Shown: in pieces, positions 8,147 to 16,999 of the stretch
Position numbering within the stretch: position 1 is the first letter of the stretch
Layout: each line of letters opens with the position of its first letter
DNA from: Pelagibacterium sp. 26DY04
GTDB taxonomy: Bacteria; Pseudomonadota; Alphaproteobacteria; Rhizobiales; Devosiaceae
DNA: 64,000 nt
Reading direction: 5' to 3'
Assembly (NCBI RefSeq): GCF_031202305.1
Contig: NZ_CP101731.1
Span: 2,294,001 to 2,358,000, forward strand
Notes under the pieces: generated by a model
Databases searched by the model: none
What the model was told of the DNA's origin: nothing
What the model saw: only the letters and a program-made list of their open reading frames with translations
Position numbers and translations under genes: made by a program

Positions 8147-9684
8147 TTCACGTTTCCATTATATGCGTCTGGATCACGCCGGCGATCGACCGGGAGCGGG
8201 ATTTCCTTGAGGATGATGGACAGGCAAAAGGCCAGCACGGCAGCAACGGCCGTACAGAGAAAGATGGGATGGAGAGCACCGGTGAACGCATCCAGGACCG
8301 TATCCCGCAAGGACGGAGGAAGCTCGGAGATGAGCTGGGGCGACATTGCGCGCAAACCCGTGTTTCCCGTATCGTTCAGCAGGCCGCCGGGGAGCCGGCT
8401 CGACAGCCCGGCGGCAAAAATCGCGCCGAAGATGGAGACCCCGACGGAACCGCCGATCATGCGGAACATCTGGGAGCTCGCCGTCGCGACGCCGAGCGCC
8501 CCCGCGGGAACGGCATTCTGGATCGCGGCGACGCCGATGCTGTTGACCGGGCCGATCCAGATGCCCACCGTCAAAAGATAGAGGCCCAGGATCCACACAT
8601 TCGTGTCCGGGGTGATGGTTGCGAGCAGAAGCGCGCCGACCGCCAGCAGGGGCATGGACAGGATGGGCACTATTCTGTAGCGGCCCGTCCGGCTCATGAA
8701 GATGCCGGACAGGATGGACCCGCCGACGAATCCGAACATCAGGGGCAGCAACAGCAGGCCGGAAACGGTCGGGCTGTAACCTTTGACGACCTGTAGGTAG
8801 AGCGGGATGAACGTTATCATGCCAAACATCGACATGCCGATGATGAAGCGCACGGCATTGGACACCACGAAATTGTTGATGCGAAACAGGCCGAGAGGCA
8901 GAATCGGCTGAATGGTCCGGGATTCGATGAACATGAACCCCAGAAAGCCCAAGCCGCAGACCACGCCCAGCGCAACGCTCGGCCAGGATGCCCAGGGAAT
9001 GGCCGTGCCGCCAAGGCTCGCGAAGAGAACGATGCCGGTCAGCGTGATGGCGAGCAGAATGGCCCCGGGATAGTCAATTTTCTGCCGGCCGTGATTGCCG
9101 CCCTTGGGCAGCAGGAAAGTGATGCCGGTGAACGCCAGGACGCCGAACGGCAGGTTGATGAAAAGCACCCAGTGCCAGGAAAACTGCTCGGTCAGAAAAC
9201 CGCCCAAAAGAGGGCCGAAGACGGTCGAAAATCCCAGGACGGCACCCACAACTCCCTGTGCCTTGCCACGATCGCGTTCGCGCAGAACATCGGCCACTAC
9301 GGTCATGGCAACGACGATCAGCCCCCCGCCTCCCAGACCCTGGATGAAGCGCCCGAAGATCAGCACCCCCATGCTGCTGGCCAGACCGCCGATTCCCGCG
9401 CCGGCAAGAAAGACGAGAATACAGGCCTGAAGAACGGGCTTGCTCCCGTAAAGATCGGCCAGCTTGCCCGAAATCGGCGCGCCGACCGTGGAGGCGAGCA
9501 GATAGACCGTCATGATCCAGGTGACGCTTTCGACGGACCCCAGATCGGCGACGATAACGGGAATGGCCGTGGCAATGCTCGTCTGGCTGAGAGACGCGAG
9601 CAGCAGGACGCAGGCCGCCGAAAAAATGATCAGTCGGATCGGCTGGCGGGGACTTGCCGTCTCGGAAGGTGTGGCAGCTGACAT
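8143..9684 (-). CDS. MFS transporter, DHA2 (EmrB/QacA-like) family
   Basis: Inner-membrane proton antiporter of 513 residues, the length of 14-TM DHA2 exporters. The hydrophobic segments start at about residue 17. Motif A-like GKLADLYGSKP is near residue 74 and the antiporter motif C-like GAVLGFSTVFGPLLGG is near residue 144. GAAAGGA lies upstream of ATG 9684. It is the middle gene of a leftward operon between a truncated hydrolase and the FAH-family gene. In this setting it may export or import an aromatic intermediate rather than a drug; that is context only. Confidence 0.9.
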   Translation of the reverse strand: MSAATPSETASPRQPIRLIIFSAACVLLLASLSQTSIATAIPVIVADLGSVESVTWIMTVYLLASTVGAPISGKLADLYGSKPVLQACILVFLAGAGIGGLASSMGVLIFGRFIQGLGGGGLIVVAMTVVADVLRERDRGKAQGVVGAVLGFSTVFGPLLGGFLTEQFSWHWVLFINLPFGVLAFTGITFLLPKGGNHGRQKIDYPGAILLAITLTGIVLFASLGGTAIPWASWPSVALGVVCGLGFLGFMFIESRTIQPILPLGLFRINNFVVSNAVRFIIGMSMFGMITFIPLYLQVVKGYSPTVSGLLLLPLMFGFVGGSILSGIFMSRTGRYRIVPILSMPLLAVGALLLATITPDTNVWILGLYLLTVGIWIGPVNSIGVAAIQNAVPAGALGVATASSQMFRMIGGSVGVSIFGAIFAAGLSSRLPGGLLNDTGNTGLRAMSPQLISELPPSLRDTVLDAFTGALHPIFLCTAVAAVLAFCLSIILKEIPLPVDRRRDPDAYNGNVK

Positions 9685-9736
9685 CCGTCAGGTCCTTTCG
9701 CGTGAGGTTGGATGCGAGATGAGACCGGCTCGGCGA

Positions 9737-10375
9737 TCAGGTGCGCGAGATCAGGAACGAGCCGACAGATCGATTGAACCGCTCCGGCTGGTCGATCCAC
9801 AGGAAGTGATTGGCCTTGTCGAAGATGTGCAGTTCCGAGTCGGGCAATGAGGAGAACAGGTCGATTCCCGACTGCATGCCCTTCACCGTGTCCTTGCCCC
9901 AGATGATGAGCGGGGCGGATTTGAGCTTGTGCAGGTGTTCGCGAAGATGGACGCCATCAAGCAGATATTGCTGCCTGTTTCTCACACCGCCGTCGGCCCA
10001 GAATGCCCGCCAGGGATCTTCCCATATGGGAAGCCAGTGTTTCGCCCTGCCGATACCGTAGGCGATGAAATCGTCCGGAACACTGGCCATGTCGTGAACC
10101 ATGGTGTGGAGCAGTCGGACCACGCTTTCCGCATCCGGTTTCAGGCCCTCGAGAAACATGGTGTTGGGCAGGAAAATCTCGTGATGGCGCTGCGCGACAT
10201 TCGCGTGGTTCAGGCCGCCCTCGGGAAGCGTGAGACTTGCGCTGTCGACCAGCACCAGACCCTTGACCAGATCGGGGCGCGTGACGGCGATGAAGGCCGA
10301 GATCCAGGCGCCCTGCGACTGTCCCACCACGTCAGCATCCTCGAGATGAACGGCGACAACTATCGCCTCGCGCAA
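9737..10375 (-). pseudogene. Alpha/beta hydrolase, N-terminus lost (meta-cleavage hydrolase-like)
   Basis: The remaining about 210 residues contain the nucleophile motif GQSQGAW, the acid region WGKDTVKGMQSGIDLF and the histidine in ANHFLWIDQPERFN, an order seen in BphD-type ring-cleavage-product hydrolases. About 70-80 N-terminal residues, including the oxyanion-hole strand, are missing. Upstream of about 10375 the reading frame runs into unrelated DNA next to the IS110 remnant, so the start at 10408 is accidental. It would have been the first gene of the hydrolase-MFS-FAH operon. Loss of its 5' end probably also removed the operon's promoter and any operator. Confidence 0.7.
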
Positions 10376-10421
10376 AGCCGGGCACGAAAAACCGCCAACC
10401 CTCACCAATAAGATCGCCGAC

Positions 10422-10478
10422 GCTGCGAGCGGAAAACTCTGGTCGGGCTACGCCCTCCCGACGTTCCCCGCTCGCAGC
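10422..10478. repeat. Nested palindrome beside the IS remnant
   Basis: GCTGCGAGCGG (10422-10432) pairs with CCGCTCGCAGC (10468-10478). Inside it GTCGGG pairs with CCCGAC, giving a two-tier hairpin. Such dyads are common landing sites or ends for IS110-family elements. It lies at the junction between the cut hydrolase and the transposase remnant. Confidence 0.5.
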
Positions 10479-10489
10479 AGCGCCAGTGG

Positions 10490-11014
10490 CCTGGTTTTGC
10501 GCCGCCCAATGGCCGGTTTTTGCTCCGCCGTTGACACCCATGCTGGTCTTTATGGCCGCGCGACGCATCAACACGATCAAAGCTGATGTGGTTCTGCTCG
10601 AAACGCGCCTAGCCGAAATAGTCGCCGCCGATCCCGAGATGGCCGACATCGACCGCCGCCTGCGCTCGGTGCCCCGCGTCGGCCCGTCCTAAGCTGGACA
10701 CTTTTGGCCCATCTGCCCGAACTGGGCCGCCTCTCCCATGGCCAGATCGCCGCCCTTGTCGGGGTCGCCACCTATGATCGGCAAAGCTGCGCATTCAAGG
10801 GTCGCAGCACGATCGGGGGGCGGACGCTCCGCAGTGCGCAACGTCGCCCACATGGCCGTCCTCAGCGGCGCCAGCTTCAACCCAAGTCTCGCCGCCATGA
10901 AACACAGGCTCGCCGCACGCGGAAAGGTCATCCTGTCGCTCTGATCAACAAGCTCATGACCTGGCTCAATGCCATCATCAAAAACCAAACCCAATGGCCC
11001 CCAAACACAAACTG
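10490..11014 (+). pseudogene. IS110-family transposase, C-terminal remnant
   Basis: Fragments in shifting frames match the C-terminal (Transposase_20) half of IS110-type recombinases. First comes INTIKADVVLLETRLAEIV to SVPRVGPS. After a frame change come LPELGRLSHGQIAALVGVA and YDRQSCAFKG, then RNVAHMAVLSGASFNPS and KLMTWLNAI. The N-terminal DEDD catalytic half is absent. The remnant is dead and marks the event that truncated the hydrolase to its left. Confidence 0.7.
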
Positions 11015-11028
11015 AACAACACAGTTGC

Positions 11029-11937
11029 TTATCCGACCGCGACCATCACCACGCCGACCGTTGCCAGCAGGGTCGCAAGAAGAATGCCGGGGGCCGGCAT
11101 GCGCTCGGTCTTGAAGACGACGACGGCGAGGTAGGCGGCGATATAGATCTCGACCGAGTTGATCACGGCGACCTGCGTCACGCCGGTATAGGTCAGCGCG
11201 ATGAATTGGGTGATCTGCCCGACGGAGATGCACAGGGCGGCGAGCAACTGCCAGGGATCGGGCCGCCGCAAGGCGTCGACCACAACCTTGCGGTAGTAAG
11301 GGCTGACGGCGCAGCCGGCGACGTAGTAGCCGAGCGCGGCGACCGAACCGACGAACGCGCCGAGATATGCGTCAGGCAGCGCCATGAGGCCGAATTTCCG
11401 GCCGATGTAGCTAGCTGCGTAGGATGCGGCGCAGATGATGCCAAACATGTAGCCGCGCGGGATGTCGGGCGGCGCGTTCGCGCCCGTCTCTTCCGCCATG
11501 CTCCTGTCGCGCCGTTCGATGACCAGCAGGGCGAAACTGACGGCCAGCAAGGCAATTCCCGCCCCCGTCAGCCCACCAATCGTCTCATCCAGGATGAGCC
11601 AGCCGAGAAGGGTCGAAAGGAAGGGCGTCAGGCGGCGAACGGTCGAGACGCGGATTACGCCGGCATTCTGGATCGCCTTGTAGAGCGTCTGCCTGCCCCA
11701 GACAGTGGCGAGAATGCCCGAGGCGAAGAACCACACCATCGCCATACCTGGTGCGTTCGCCACCGTTTCGAGCGGCAGGCCGACGACCAGCCATACCAAC
11801 GCCGAAAGTAGGCCAGTGAGCAGCACCGACAATAGCACGCCACCTTCCCCGCTCGCGGCCGGATCGGCTCTCGCGATGGCGACGCTTCCCACAGCGAAGG
11901 CGCAAGCGGAAAAGAGCGCCATCAGTTCGCCGATCAC
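11029..11937 (-). CDS. EamA/DMT-superfamily transporter
   Basis: Inner-membrane protein of about 302 residues with ten hydrophobic segments arranged as two EamA repeats, the normal form of drug/metabolite-type transporters. The substrate is unknown; relatives move amino acids, nucleosides or other metabolites. The frame opens at ATG 11967, but GTG 11937 is preferred because GGAGAG lies six bases before it and the earlier codons overlap the decayed aldehyde dehydrogenase. The first half carries a loop with ERRDRSMAEETG between the repeats. Its 5' side abuts pseudogene sequence and its 3' side the IS110 remnant, so the gene sits alone in a scrambled region. Confidence 0.8.
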   Translation of the reverse strand: MIGELMALFSACAFAVGSVAIARADPAASGEGGVLLSVLLTGLLSALVWLVVGLPLETVANAPGMAMVWFFASGILATVWGRQTLYKAIQNAGVIRVSTVRRLTPFLSTLLGWLILDETIGGLTGAGIALLAVSFALLVIERRDRSMAEETGANAPPDIPRGYMFGIICAASYAASYIGRKFGLMALPDAYLGAFVGSVAALGYYVAGCAVSPYYRKVVVDALRRPDPWQLLAALCISVGQITQFIALTYTGVTQVAVINSVEIYIAAYLAVVVFKTERMPAPGILLATLLATVGVVMVAVG

Positions 11938-11974
11938 GACGGGCTCTCCGACGGATGGTCGCGGCAAGCTGCCG

Positions 11975-12950
11975 TCATGGTTCTCGTTGTCCGTTCAGGC
12001 CGATGTGGATGTTCTTCTCCACGGTAAAGGTGGTCAGTTCGTCCAGACATTCCTCGCGGCCGATGCCCATATTCTTGACGCCGCCGAAAGCGGCGCCGAG
12101 AAAATGCTTCGCGACCTCGTTGATCCCGACGAAGCCAGCCTCTACGCGCATCGCGGTGCGGTGCACCTTGCTGATTTCGCGCGCGCCATATCGAGCAGGT
12201 AAGGCCGTATTCCAGCGCGTTGACCTGCTCGGTCATCACCGCTTCGTCGTCCCAACGTCGCACGCCGAGGTCGGGGCCGAATATTTCCTGGCGCGCGATC
12301 CGCATCGACGGCGTCACGTCGGCGAAGATTGTGGGCTCGAGGTAATAACCGCCGGCCAGGCGGTCGTCGTCGGTCGCCTGGCCGTGTCGGGATGCCCGGC
12401 TTGACTCCGCCGGCGACTTCATGATCACCGAATTGCCGGCAGCCACCGGCGCGGCGATCTTGCCTGTGCAGAACATAAAAGGATGATTGAAGGCGATGAT
12501 CCGCGCGATGAGGCCGAGCGGCTGACGCATGGAGAAATTCACCGCGTGCGGTCCCATCGGGATCGACGCGCCTTTAATCTCGGTCACAAGACCGGCGAAG
12601 AATTCGAGTTGCGCTGCGACGATATTGGCGTCGGCGATCATCTCCGTCACCGGATTGCCGCAGTTTGCGACGTCGATCGTGGCAAGGTCGCGCGCATTCG
12701 CCCTAAGCAGTCGCGCGACCTCCTTGAGAATGCGTGCGCGTTCCAGGGGAGCGACGTCGCGCCAGACCGGAAATCCCGCCTTGGCCGCGGCGACCGCACG
12801 GTCGACGTCCGCATTCCTGGCCTCGGCGAGGCGGCCAGCACGATGCCGCGGCCGGGGTCGAACGTATCGATGGACGAACTGTGGAGTGGCGAATGCCAGT
12901 CGCTCCATAGAAGAAGGATCGATGCTCCGGCAGAATTTGGTCCAGAACTT
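11975..12950 (-). pseudogene. Aldehyde dehydrogenase, deleted and frameshifted
   Basis: NAD-dependent aldehyde dehydrogenase relic. Recognisable in order are the N-terminal helix ADVDRAVAAAKAGFPVW, the cofactor-domain segments FNHPFMFCTGKIAAPVAAGN and SVIMKSPAE, then GYYLEPTIFADVTPSM and QEIFGPDLGV. A different frame holds the C-terminal FGGVKNMGIGREECLDEL. About 190 residues, including the catalytic Cys/Glu region, are missing between NSVIMKSPAE and the next segment, and both ends change frame. It cannot make an active enzyme. The family is probably betaine-aldehyde or semialdehyde type, but this is not certain. Confidence 0.75.
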
Positions 12951-12974
12951 CTCACGACGTCTCTTGCCGACCAC

Positions 12975-13273
12975 CTTGCATGATGCGCTCCGCCCAGCTC
13001 CTTAACCTATCCCTAGAGTGTCAGCCTTCCGTTGTCGATAACATTGCGCATTCCCACCCGTTCCAATCGTTATGCGAAGAAATGATTAGGCTGCGAAGTA
13101 TCTGCAATTCTTGAAGGAGCGTGGCGCTGCTTGCCTCGCACATCTGGTGGTTTGGCGTCTCCGAGTTAGACCGCTGAAGCAGTAGTTCGAGCAGTGGGGA
13201 ATAACAGAACCGTTTCCGGCGACGCAAGTGTTCGCATATGTTCTCGCACGTTGTGTGCGAACGCGGTAGCCTA
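12975..13273. other. Intergenic stretch between ALDH relic and IS element
   Basis: About 300 bases with no supportable gene. A - strand frame across 13021-13265 reads somewhat protein-like but matches nothing recognised and has no start outside the IS element. Confidence 0.4.
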
Positions 13274-14088
13274 GGCCCTGTTGACATAAGTCGGCATCCA
13301 TAACTTCGCAGCGGCGAGAGCCAGGAAGCCCAGGAAAGAGACGGCGGTCTTGTCGTATCTGGTTGCGATACGCCGGAACTGCTTGAGCTTGTTGAACATG
13401 CGCTCGACGCGGTTGCGGTCCTTGTATGCCCGGAAGTCGCAGGTGATGGCCTGCTTGCGGTTGGCCTTTGGCGGGATGACCGGCAGTATCCCCTTGAGTA
13501 GCAGGCTGGCGCGGACGTCGTCGCTGTCATAGCCCTTGTCAGCCAGCATGAGCCTGGGCTTGGCAACCGGCAAGGCGATCAGGTCACCGACCGCTTTGTA
13601 GTCGGAGGTCTCGCCGCCTGTGAGGATAAAGCCAAGAGGGCGTCCCTGACCGTCTGCGCGGGCGTGGATTTTGCTCGTAAAGCCGCCGCGGCTTCGACCA
13701 AAACCCTCCTTATGAGTCCCCCTTTTGCGCTCGCTGCCTGAGAGTGGCCGCGCACTGTGGTGCTGTCGATCATGTGCTGCCAGTCGTCGGTGAGCCCGAG
13801 TTCGACCAGCGTTTCCAGCAAGGCATCCCAGACGCCTTGTTCGGCCCAGCGCCGGAACCGAACATAGACCGAGTTCCACTTGCCATAGCGCTCATGCATG
13901 TCGCGCCAAGGGCAGCCGACACGCAACACATAAAGCATGCCATTCAGAAAGCGGCGGTTGTCCTGGGCGGGTCGAGACCATCGACCGCGCTCGGACGGCA
14001 ACAGCGCCCCCACCAGTGCCCACTCATTATCCGTCAGATCGCCACGAGCCAAAAATGCCTCCATGAAAGGAAGCCTTGAATCAGTCAC
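13271..14088 (-). CDS. IS5-family transposase, expressed by -1 frameshift
   Basis: DDE transposase encoded in two overlapping frames. The first begins MTDSRLPFMEAFLARGDLTD at 14088 and contains the first catalytic Asp in HMIDSTTVRG. The second continues KRGTHKEGFGRSRGG and contains LADKGYDSD (second Asp) and RVERMFNKLKQFRR (Glu). Between them the - strand reads AAAAGGGGG (13726 to 13718), a classical slippery run. A -1 shift there joins AAA-GGG in frame one to AAA-AGG in frame two. The stop codon TAG uses the flanking TA target base pair. The fused product would be about 270 residues, normal for the group. Confidence 0.85.
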
Positions 14089-14123
14089 GCGGCGATTTGG
14101 GAATCCCTTTTGTCAACAGGACC
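13274..14123 (-). mobile_element. IS5-family insertion sequence (IS427-like), 850 bp
   Basis: The ends are inverted repeats GGCCCTGTTGACA (13274-13286) and TGTCAACAGGACC (14111-14123) with one mismatch. They are flanked by a TA duplication (13272-13273 and 14124-14125). It contains a two-frame DDE transposase. Intact ends, target duplication and open frames suggest a recent, possibly active copy. Confidence 0.88.
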
Positions 14124-14470
14124 TAATTGTAGTCACTCAGCGAGAGCTGTGCTGCCGTTGAGAGGCGCTCTGCAGCCGGGTTCACATTTCGGCTTTTGCC
14201 AACATGACAAATTTGCCGAACCGCATGGTGGGCCGTGTCACACCTTCGCAGGTCGCCTTCGGTATCCGTCACGTCAGACGTAATGGCGAGGGGTCGACAC
14301 CGATGATCCGGAGAGCCCGTATCTGTGCATGCGCCTCGAGCAGGCCACAGTGATTGAGACCGGATCAGCGAACTGCCATCAAGGCCATGCAGAAATCGAA
14401 CGCTGCAACACAAAGGGCCGGACAGATGACCGCAGCGACCAAATGCTGTAATGTTCAGTCAAACCAGAGC
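14124..14470. other. Region right of the IS element without a clear gene
   Basis: No supportable gene. A - strand frame ending at 14123 (ending AAERLSTAAQLSLSDYN) reads like a protein C-terminus cut by the IS element but is not recognised. No copy of the tRNA-Gly 3' end, which would mark the left attachment site of the mobile element, is seen here. Confidence 0.35.
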
Positions 14471-14471
14471 A

Positions 14472-14557
14472 AAAGGTGTGGCACCTGCAGGTGCAAAGGT
14501 GTGAGGTCAACAAAAATCAACTTTCGTCAACGTTTACCTTTGTTGACATTCGTTGAC
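14472..14557. repeat. Palindrome flanked by direct repeats, then GTCAAC inverted repeats
   Basis: The perfect 14-bp palindrome GCACCTGCAGGTGC (14481-14494) is flanked on both sides by AAAGGTGTG (14472-14480, 14495-14503). Then GTCAAC at 14506 and 14526 face GTTGAC at 14542 and 14552. This density of dyads in a non-coding stretch is typical of an origin or a master control region. Confidence 0.6.
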
Positions 14558-14590
14558 TGGTCCATCTGAAGTTACTGCTTCCCACCAAAG

Positions 14591-14705
14591 TTTTGGCAAT
14601 TTTGTCAAATTGCCCAATGCGGGCCGGCATCTTTCTGTACCGAGACGACATCGACTAAAGTGAGATGCTCGCGCTCCATTTTGTCAATTTTGTCAATTCT
14701 GTCAG
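14591..14705 (+). repeat. Tandem 9-bp iterons TTTTGKCAR (five copies)
   Basis: Copies lie back to back at 14591-14599 (TTTTGGCAA) and 14600-14608 (TTTTGTCAA). They resume at 14679-14687, 14688-14696 (both TTTTGTCAA) and 14697-14705 (TTCTGTCAG). The exact 9-bp period is iteron-like. The same unit occurs three times at 19660-19686. Confidence 0.65.
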
Positions 14706-14782
14706 CAGGCCATGAGCGGGATGACGCAGCCGGCTACAGTCCAAGAAAGAAGAAAAACCCCGGAAATGCCTTCGGCACGAGC

Positions 14783-14805
14783 TTAAGTAGGGGGGTACCC
14801 GGAGG
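14783..14805 (+). promoter_or_regulatory. Shared 24-bp element, copy 1
   Basis: TTAAGTA followed by GGGGGGTACCCGGAGG. Near-identical elements lie at 19827-19850 and 23177-23200, each 50-100 bases before a gene start. Here it lies about 95 bases before ATG 14900. Function unknown; an operator or transcript leader element is likely. Confidence 0.5.
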
Positions 14806-14899
14806 CGGGATTGTTTGCGCGGATACGAAGAGGACAGGCCCGACGAATCGCGCTGGGCCAGTGCTCTCGACCACGGATGGCGTGGAGAAAGAATGTATC

Positions 14900-16525
14900 A
14901 TGCGTAAGACCATCAAGAAGTCGGCCAGCAAAGCGGCGGCCGATACGGAATTGAGCTCGACGATCGAGAACGATCTGCCGCAGCAGTCGACTGACGCACC
15001 GTCTCCGGTGCCGGCCGTGGCGCAGGCGCCCATCAGTCCGTTTGCGATCGCGGAAATGAACGACAATAAAGTTGAAAGTGTCGACTCGGACGGCTGGGCG
15101 GTCGAAATCGACTGGAGCTTCCTTGATCCTAGCCGCGCCGCGCCGGCTCCCGTGTTTCCGATCGAGAAACTGCCCGAGCCCTTGGCAGAGCTCGTTGCCA
15201 AGCTGGCGCTGGCGCGGCGCCTGGTCGTGGACTTCGTCGCCTTCGCCATTCTGGCGGCCTTGTCCGGAGCCATTGGCAACCGTGCTCGCGTTCAGCTTTT
15301 CGATGGCACTCTTGAGCCCTTGGCCATTTACGTTGCCTTGGTCGGAGCGCCTTCGACGGGCAAGAGTCAGGCGATCGGCATGGTCGAGACGCGCTTGCGC
15401 GCGTTGGACGGTGATCTGACAGCAAGCGTGAGCGGTGCGGCCATGGCCGCAAGCCACGCGGCTCTCGATCGCCTCAACGTAAAAATCCGTGCGAAGGTTG
15501 CGGAACGTTTGGCCGTGGAGTTCGAAGCGCCTGAAGATTACCGAGAGGGACCACGGGGTGGGAGGCTCTTGCTGACCGAAACGACCGGGCCGGGATTGAT
15601 CGAGGAGTTGAGCGCCGACCGGTCCGGGCGCATGCTGGTCACTCATGAGCTCTCGGGCGCGATCGGTTATCTGTCATCGAGCCAGCCGGCCAGGTCGCGT
15701 GGACTTTTTCTGCAGGGCTTCGATGGAAATCCCGTCGTCGTGAGTACAAAGTCGGAAGGTCGGAAGCTGATCCCGGAGCTGCTGCTAAGCGTGCTGGGAG
15801 CTGTGCAGCCGGGCCGCTTGTCGTATCTCATGCGACACGGCGATGATGGCTTTGCCGCGCGCTTCTTCTGGGTCCATCCCGATGTTGTGCCCTCTGCGGC
15901 ACTCGGAGATAATCCGGGTCCGATCGACGACTTGGCGGGCGTCCTCTCAGCTTTGCAGGGTATCCAGCCCGCGGCCAACGAACATGGGTATTCGGCCGCG
16001 GTGCCGCTTGCGGCCGATGCTCGGGCGCCCTTGGAGATGGCCGCCAAGAAGTGGACAACTGACCAGATGTTCAGCAGCGAGTTGTTTTCCTCGGCATTGG
16101 GGCGTGGGCGACAGTATGCGCTCCGCCTGGCGGGTATCCTGCAGATCGCGACGCATGTGATGGAAGGGAAGTCCGGCCTACCGGATGTGGTGAGTGCCGA
16201 CGCCATGACGAGCGCTATCGCGATCGTCGACACCTATATCCTGCCTATGGCGGAACGCGTATTCGCCGCCAGCGATACGAAACCTTCGGACGCGGCCGCC
16301 CTGGCGCGTTTTCTCGCGCGTAGCGGAAAGCCGATGGTCAACGCTCGTGCGGATATCATGCGTGGTCGCGGCTCGCCGGTGACCCAGGCGCTGGCCGTGC
16401 GAGAGGCGATCGAAGAACTCGAACAGCGCGGAGTGTTAAGGCCGGCTCCGCAGCGCCCCGGGCGCGGTCGGCCCTCGAGCGACTGGATCGTCCACCCCGC
16501 CCTTCTGGCGATGGCGCGGAAGTAA
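14900..16525 (+). CDS. DUF3987 (YfjI-like) P-loop protein, helicase/primase-like
   Basis: A protein of 541 residues with a Walker A motif GAPSTGKS at about residue 150, in the DUF3987 family of mobile-element and phage proteins that resemble replicative helicase-primase partners. The first 90 residues are low-complexity and polar; the C-terminal 60 residues look like a winged-helix DNA-binding tail (REAIEELEQRGVLRP). The open frame extends upstream to 14660, but that part runs through iterons and the shared element. ATG 14900 with GGAGAAAG upstream is therefore preferred. Its position directly after a repeat-dense non-coding region suggests a role in replication of the excised element; this is inference. 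Confidence 0.8.
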   Translation: MRKTIKKSASKAAADTELSSTIENDLPQQSTDAPSPVPAVAQAPISPFAIAEMNDNKVESVDSDGWAVEIDWSFLDPSRAAPAPVFPIEKLPEPLAELVAKLALARRLVVDFVAFAILAALSGAIGNRARVQLFDGTLEPLAIYVALVGAPSTGKSQAIGMVETRLRALDGDLTASVSGAAMAASHAALDRLNVKIRAKVAERLAVEFEAPEDYREGPRGGRLLLTETTGPGLIEELSADRSGRMLVTHELSGAIGYLSSSQPARSRGLFLQGFDGNPVVVSTKSEGRKLIPELLLSVLGAVQPGRLSYLMRHGDDGFAARFFWVHPDVVPSAALGDNPGPIDDLAGVLSALQGIQPAANEHGYSAAVPLAADARAPLEMAAKKWTTDQMFSSELFSSALGRGRQYALRLAGILQIATHVMEGKSGLPDVVSADAMTSAIAIVDTYILPMAERVFAASDTKPSDAAALARFLARSGKPMVNARADIMRGRGSPVTQALAVREAIEELEQRGVLRPAPQRPGRGRPSSDWIVHPALLAMARK

Positions 16526-16572
16526 GTTTGAGAGGGGCGGCACCGCCCCCCTCGTATACCAAAGGTGCAATT

Positions 16573-16962
16573 ATGGCAGGACGATACGACGAACTTCTCG
16601 TTGACTGGCCGGGTGACGTTCCCTTCGAACGGGTCGTTCGGCAACGCCTGGATGCCTTTGACAGCCTCGTAGCGCAGGGTGTCACGTGGCCATCTATTGC
16701 AGCGGCGCTTGCGCGTGCGGGAATTACCAAGAAGGACGGGGCCCCACTGTCTTGGCGTCAGGTCAATGCGGTGTATCGCCGAAACAAGGTGAAGCCGACC
16801 CGCTCACAGGCCTTGCCTAGCGCTTCTCCGAAGCCGCTTCCAATGCCTGCGCGGTCTGGAAATAGCACGGTCACGCACATGTCGACTTCTGGCAGGCTGG
16901 CAGACAGGCTCAGAGAAGCACGCAAATTCAATAAAAGCCCATCGGCCGAATACGAAGAATAG
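16573..16962 (+). CDS. Small putative DNA-binding protein
   Basis: A protein of 129 residues, not assigned to a named family. Residues 22-70 (LDAFDSLVAQGVTWPSIAAA, then ARAGITKKDGAPLSWRQVNAVY) read like a helix-turn-helix of the kind found in the recombinase domain of serine recombinases and in small mobile-element regulators. The second half is basic and disordered. It follows the DUF3987 gene by 47 bp and probably shares its transcript. AAAGGTG lies before ATG 16573. It could be a regulator or an auxiliary mobilization protein. Confidence 0.65.
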   Translation: MAGRYDELLVDWPGDVPFERVVRQRLDAFDSLVAQGVTWPSIAAALARAGITKKDGAPLSWRQVNAVYRRNKVKPTRSQALPSASPKPLPMPARSGNSTVTHMSTSGRLADRLREARKFNKSPSAEYEE

Positions 16963-16999
16963 AAACCCATGTCGATAAAATTGCCAAAAAGGACGCGCC

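Noticed and set aside
14591..14705. CRISPR array
   Set aside because: The repeats are 9 bp and gapless with no spacers, and no cas genes are present.
14660..14899. Upstream extension of the DUF3987 protein
   Set aside because: It would translate the iterons and the shared 24-bp element; ATG 14900 has a better ribosome site.
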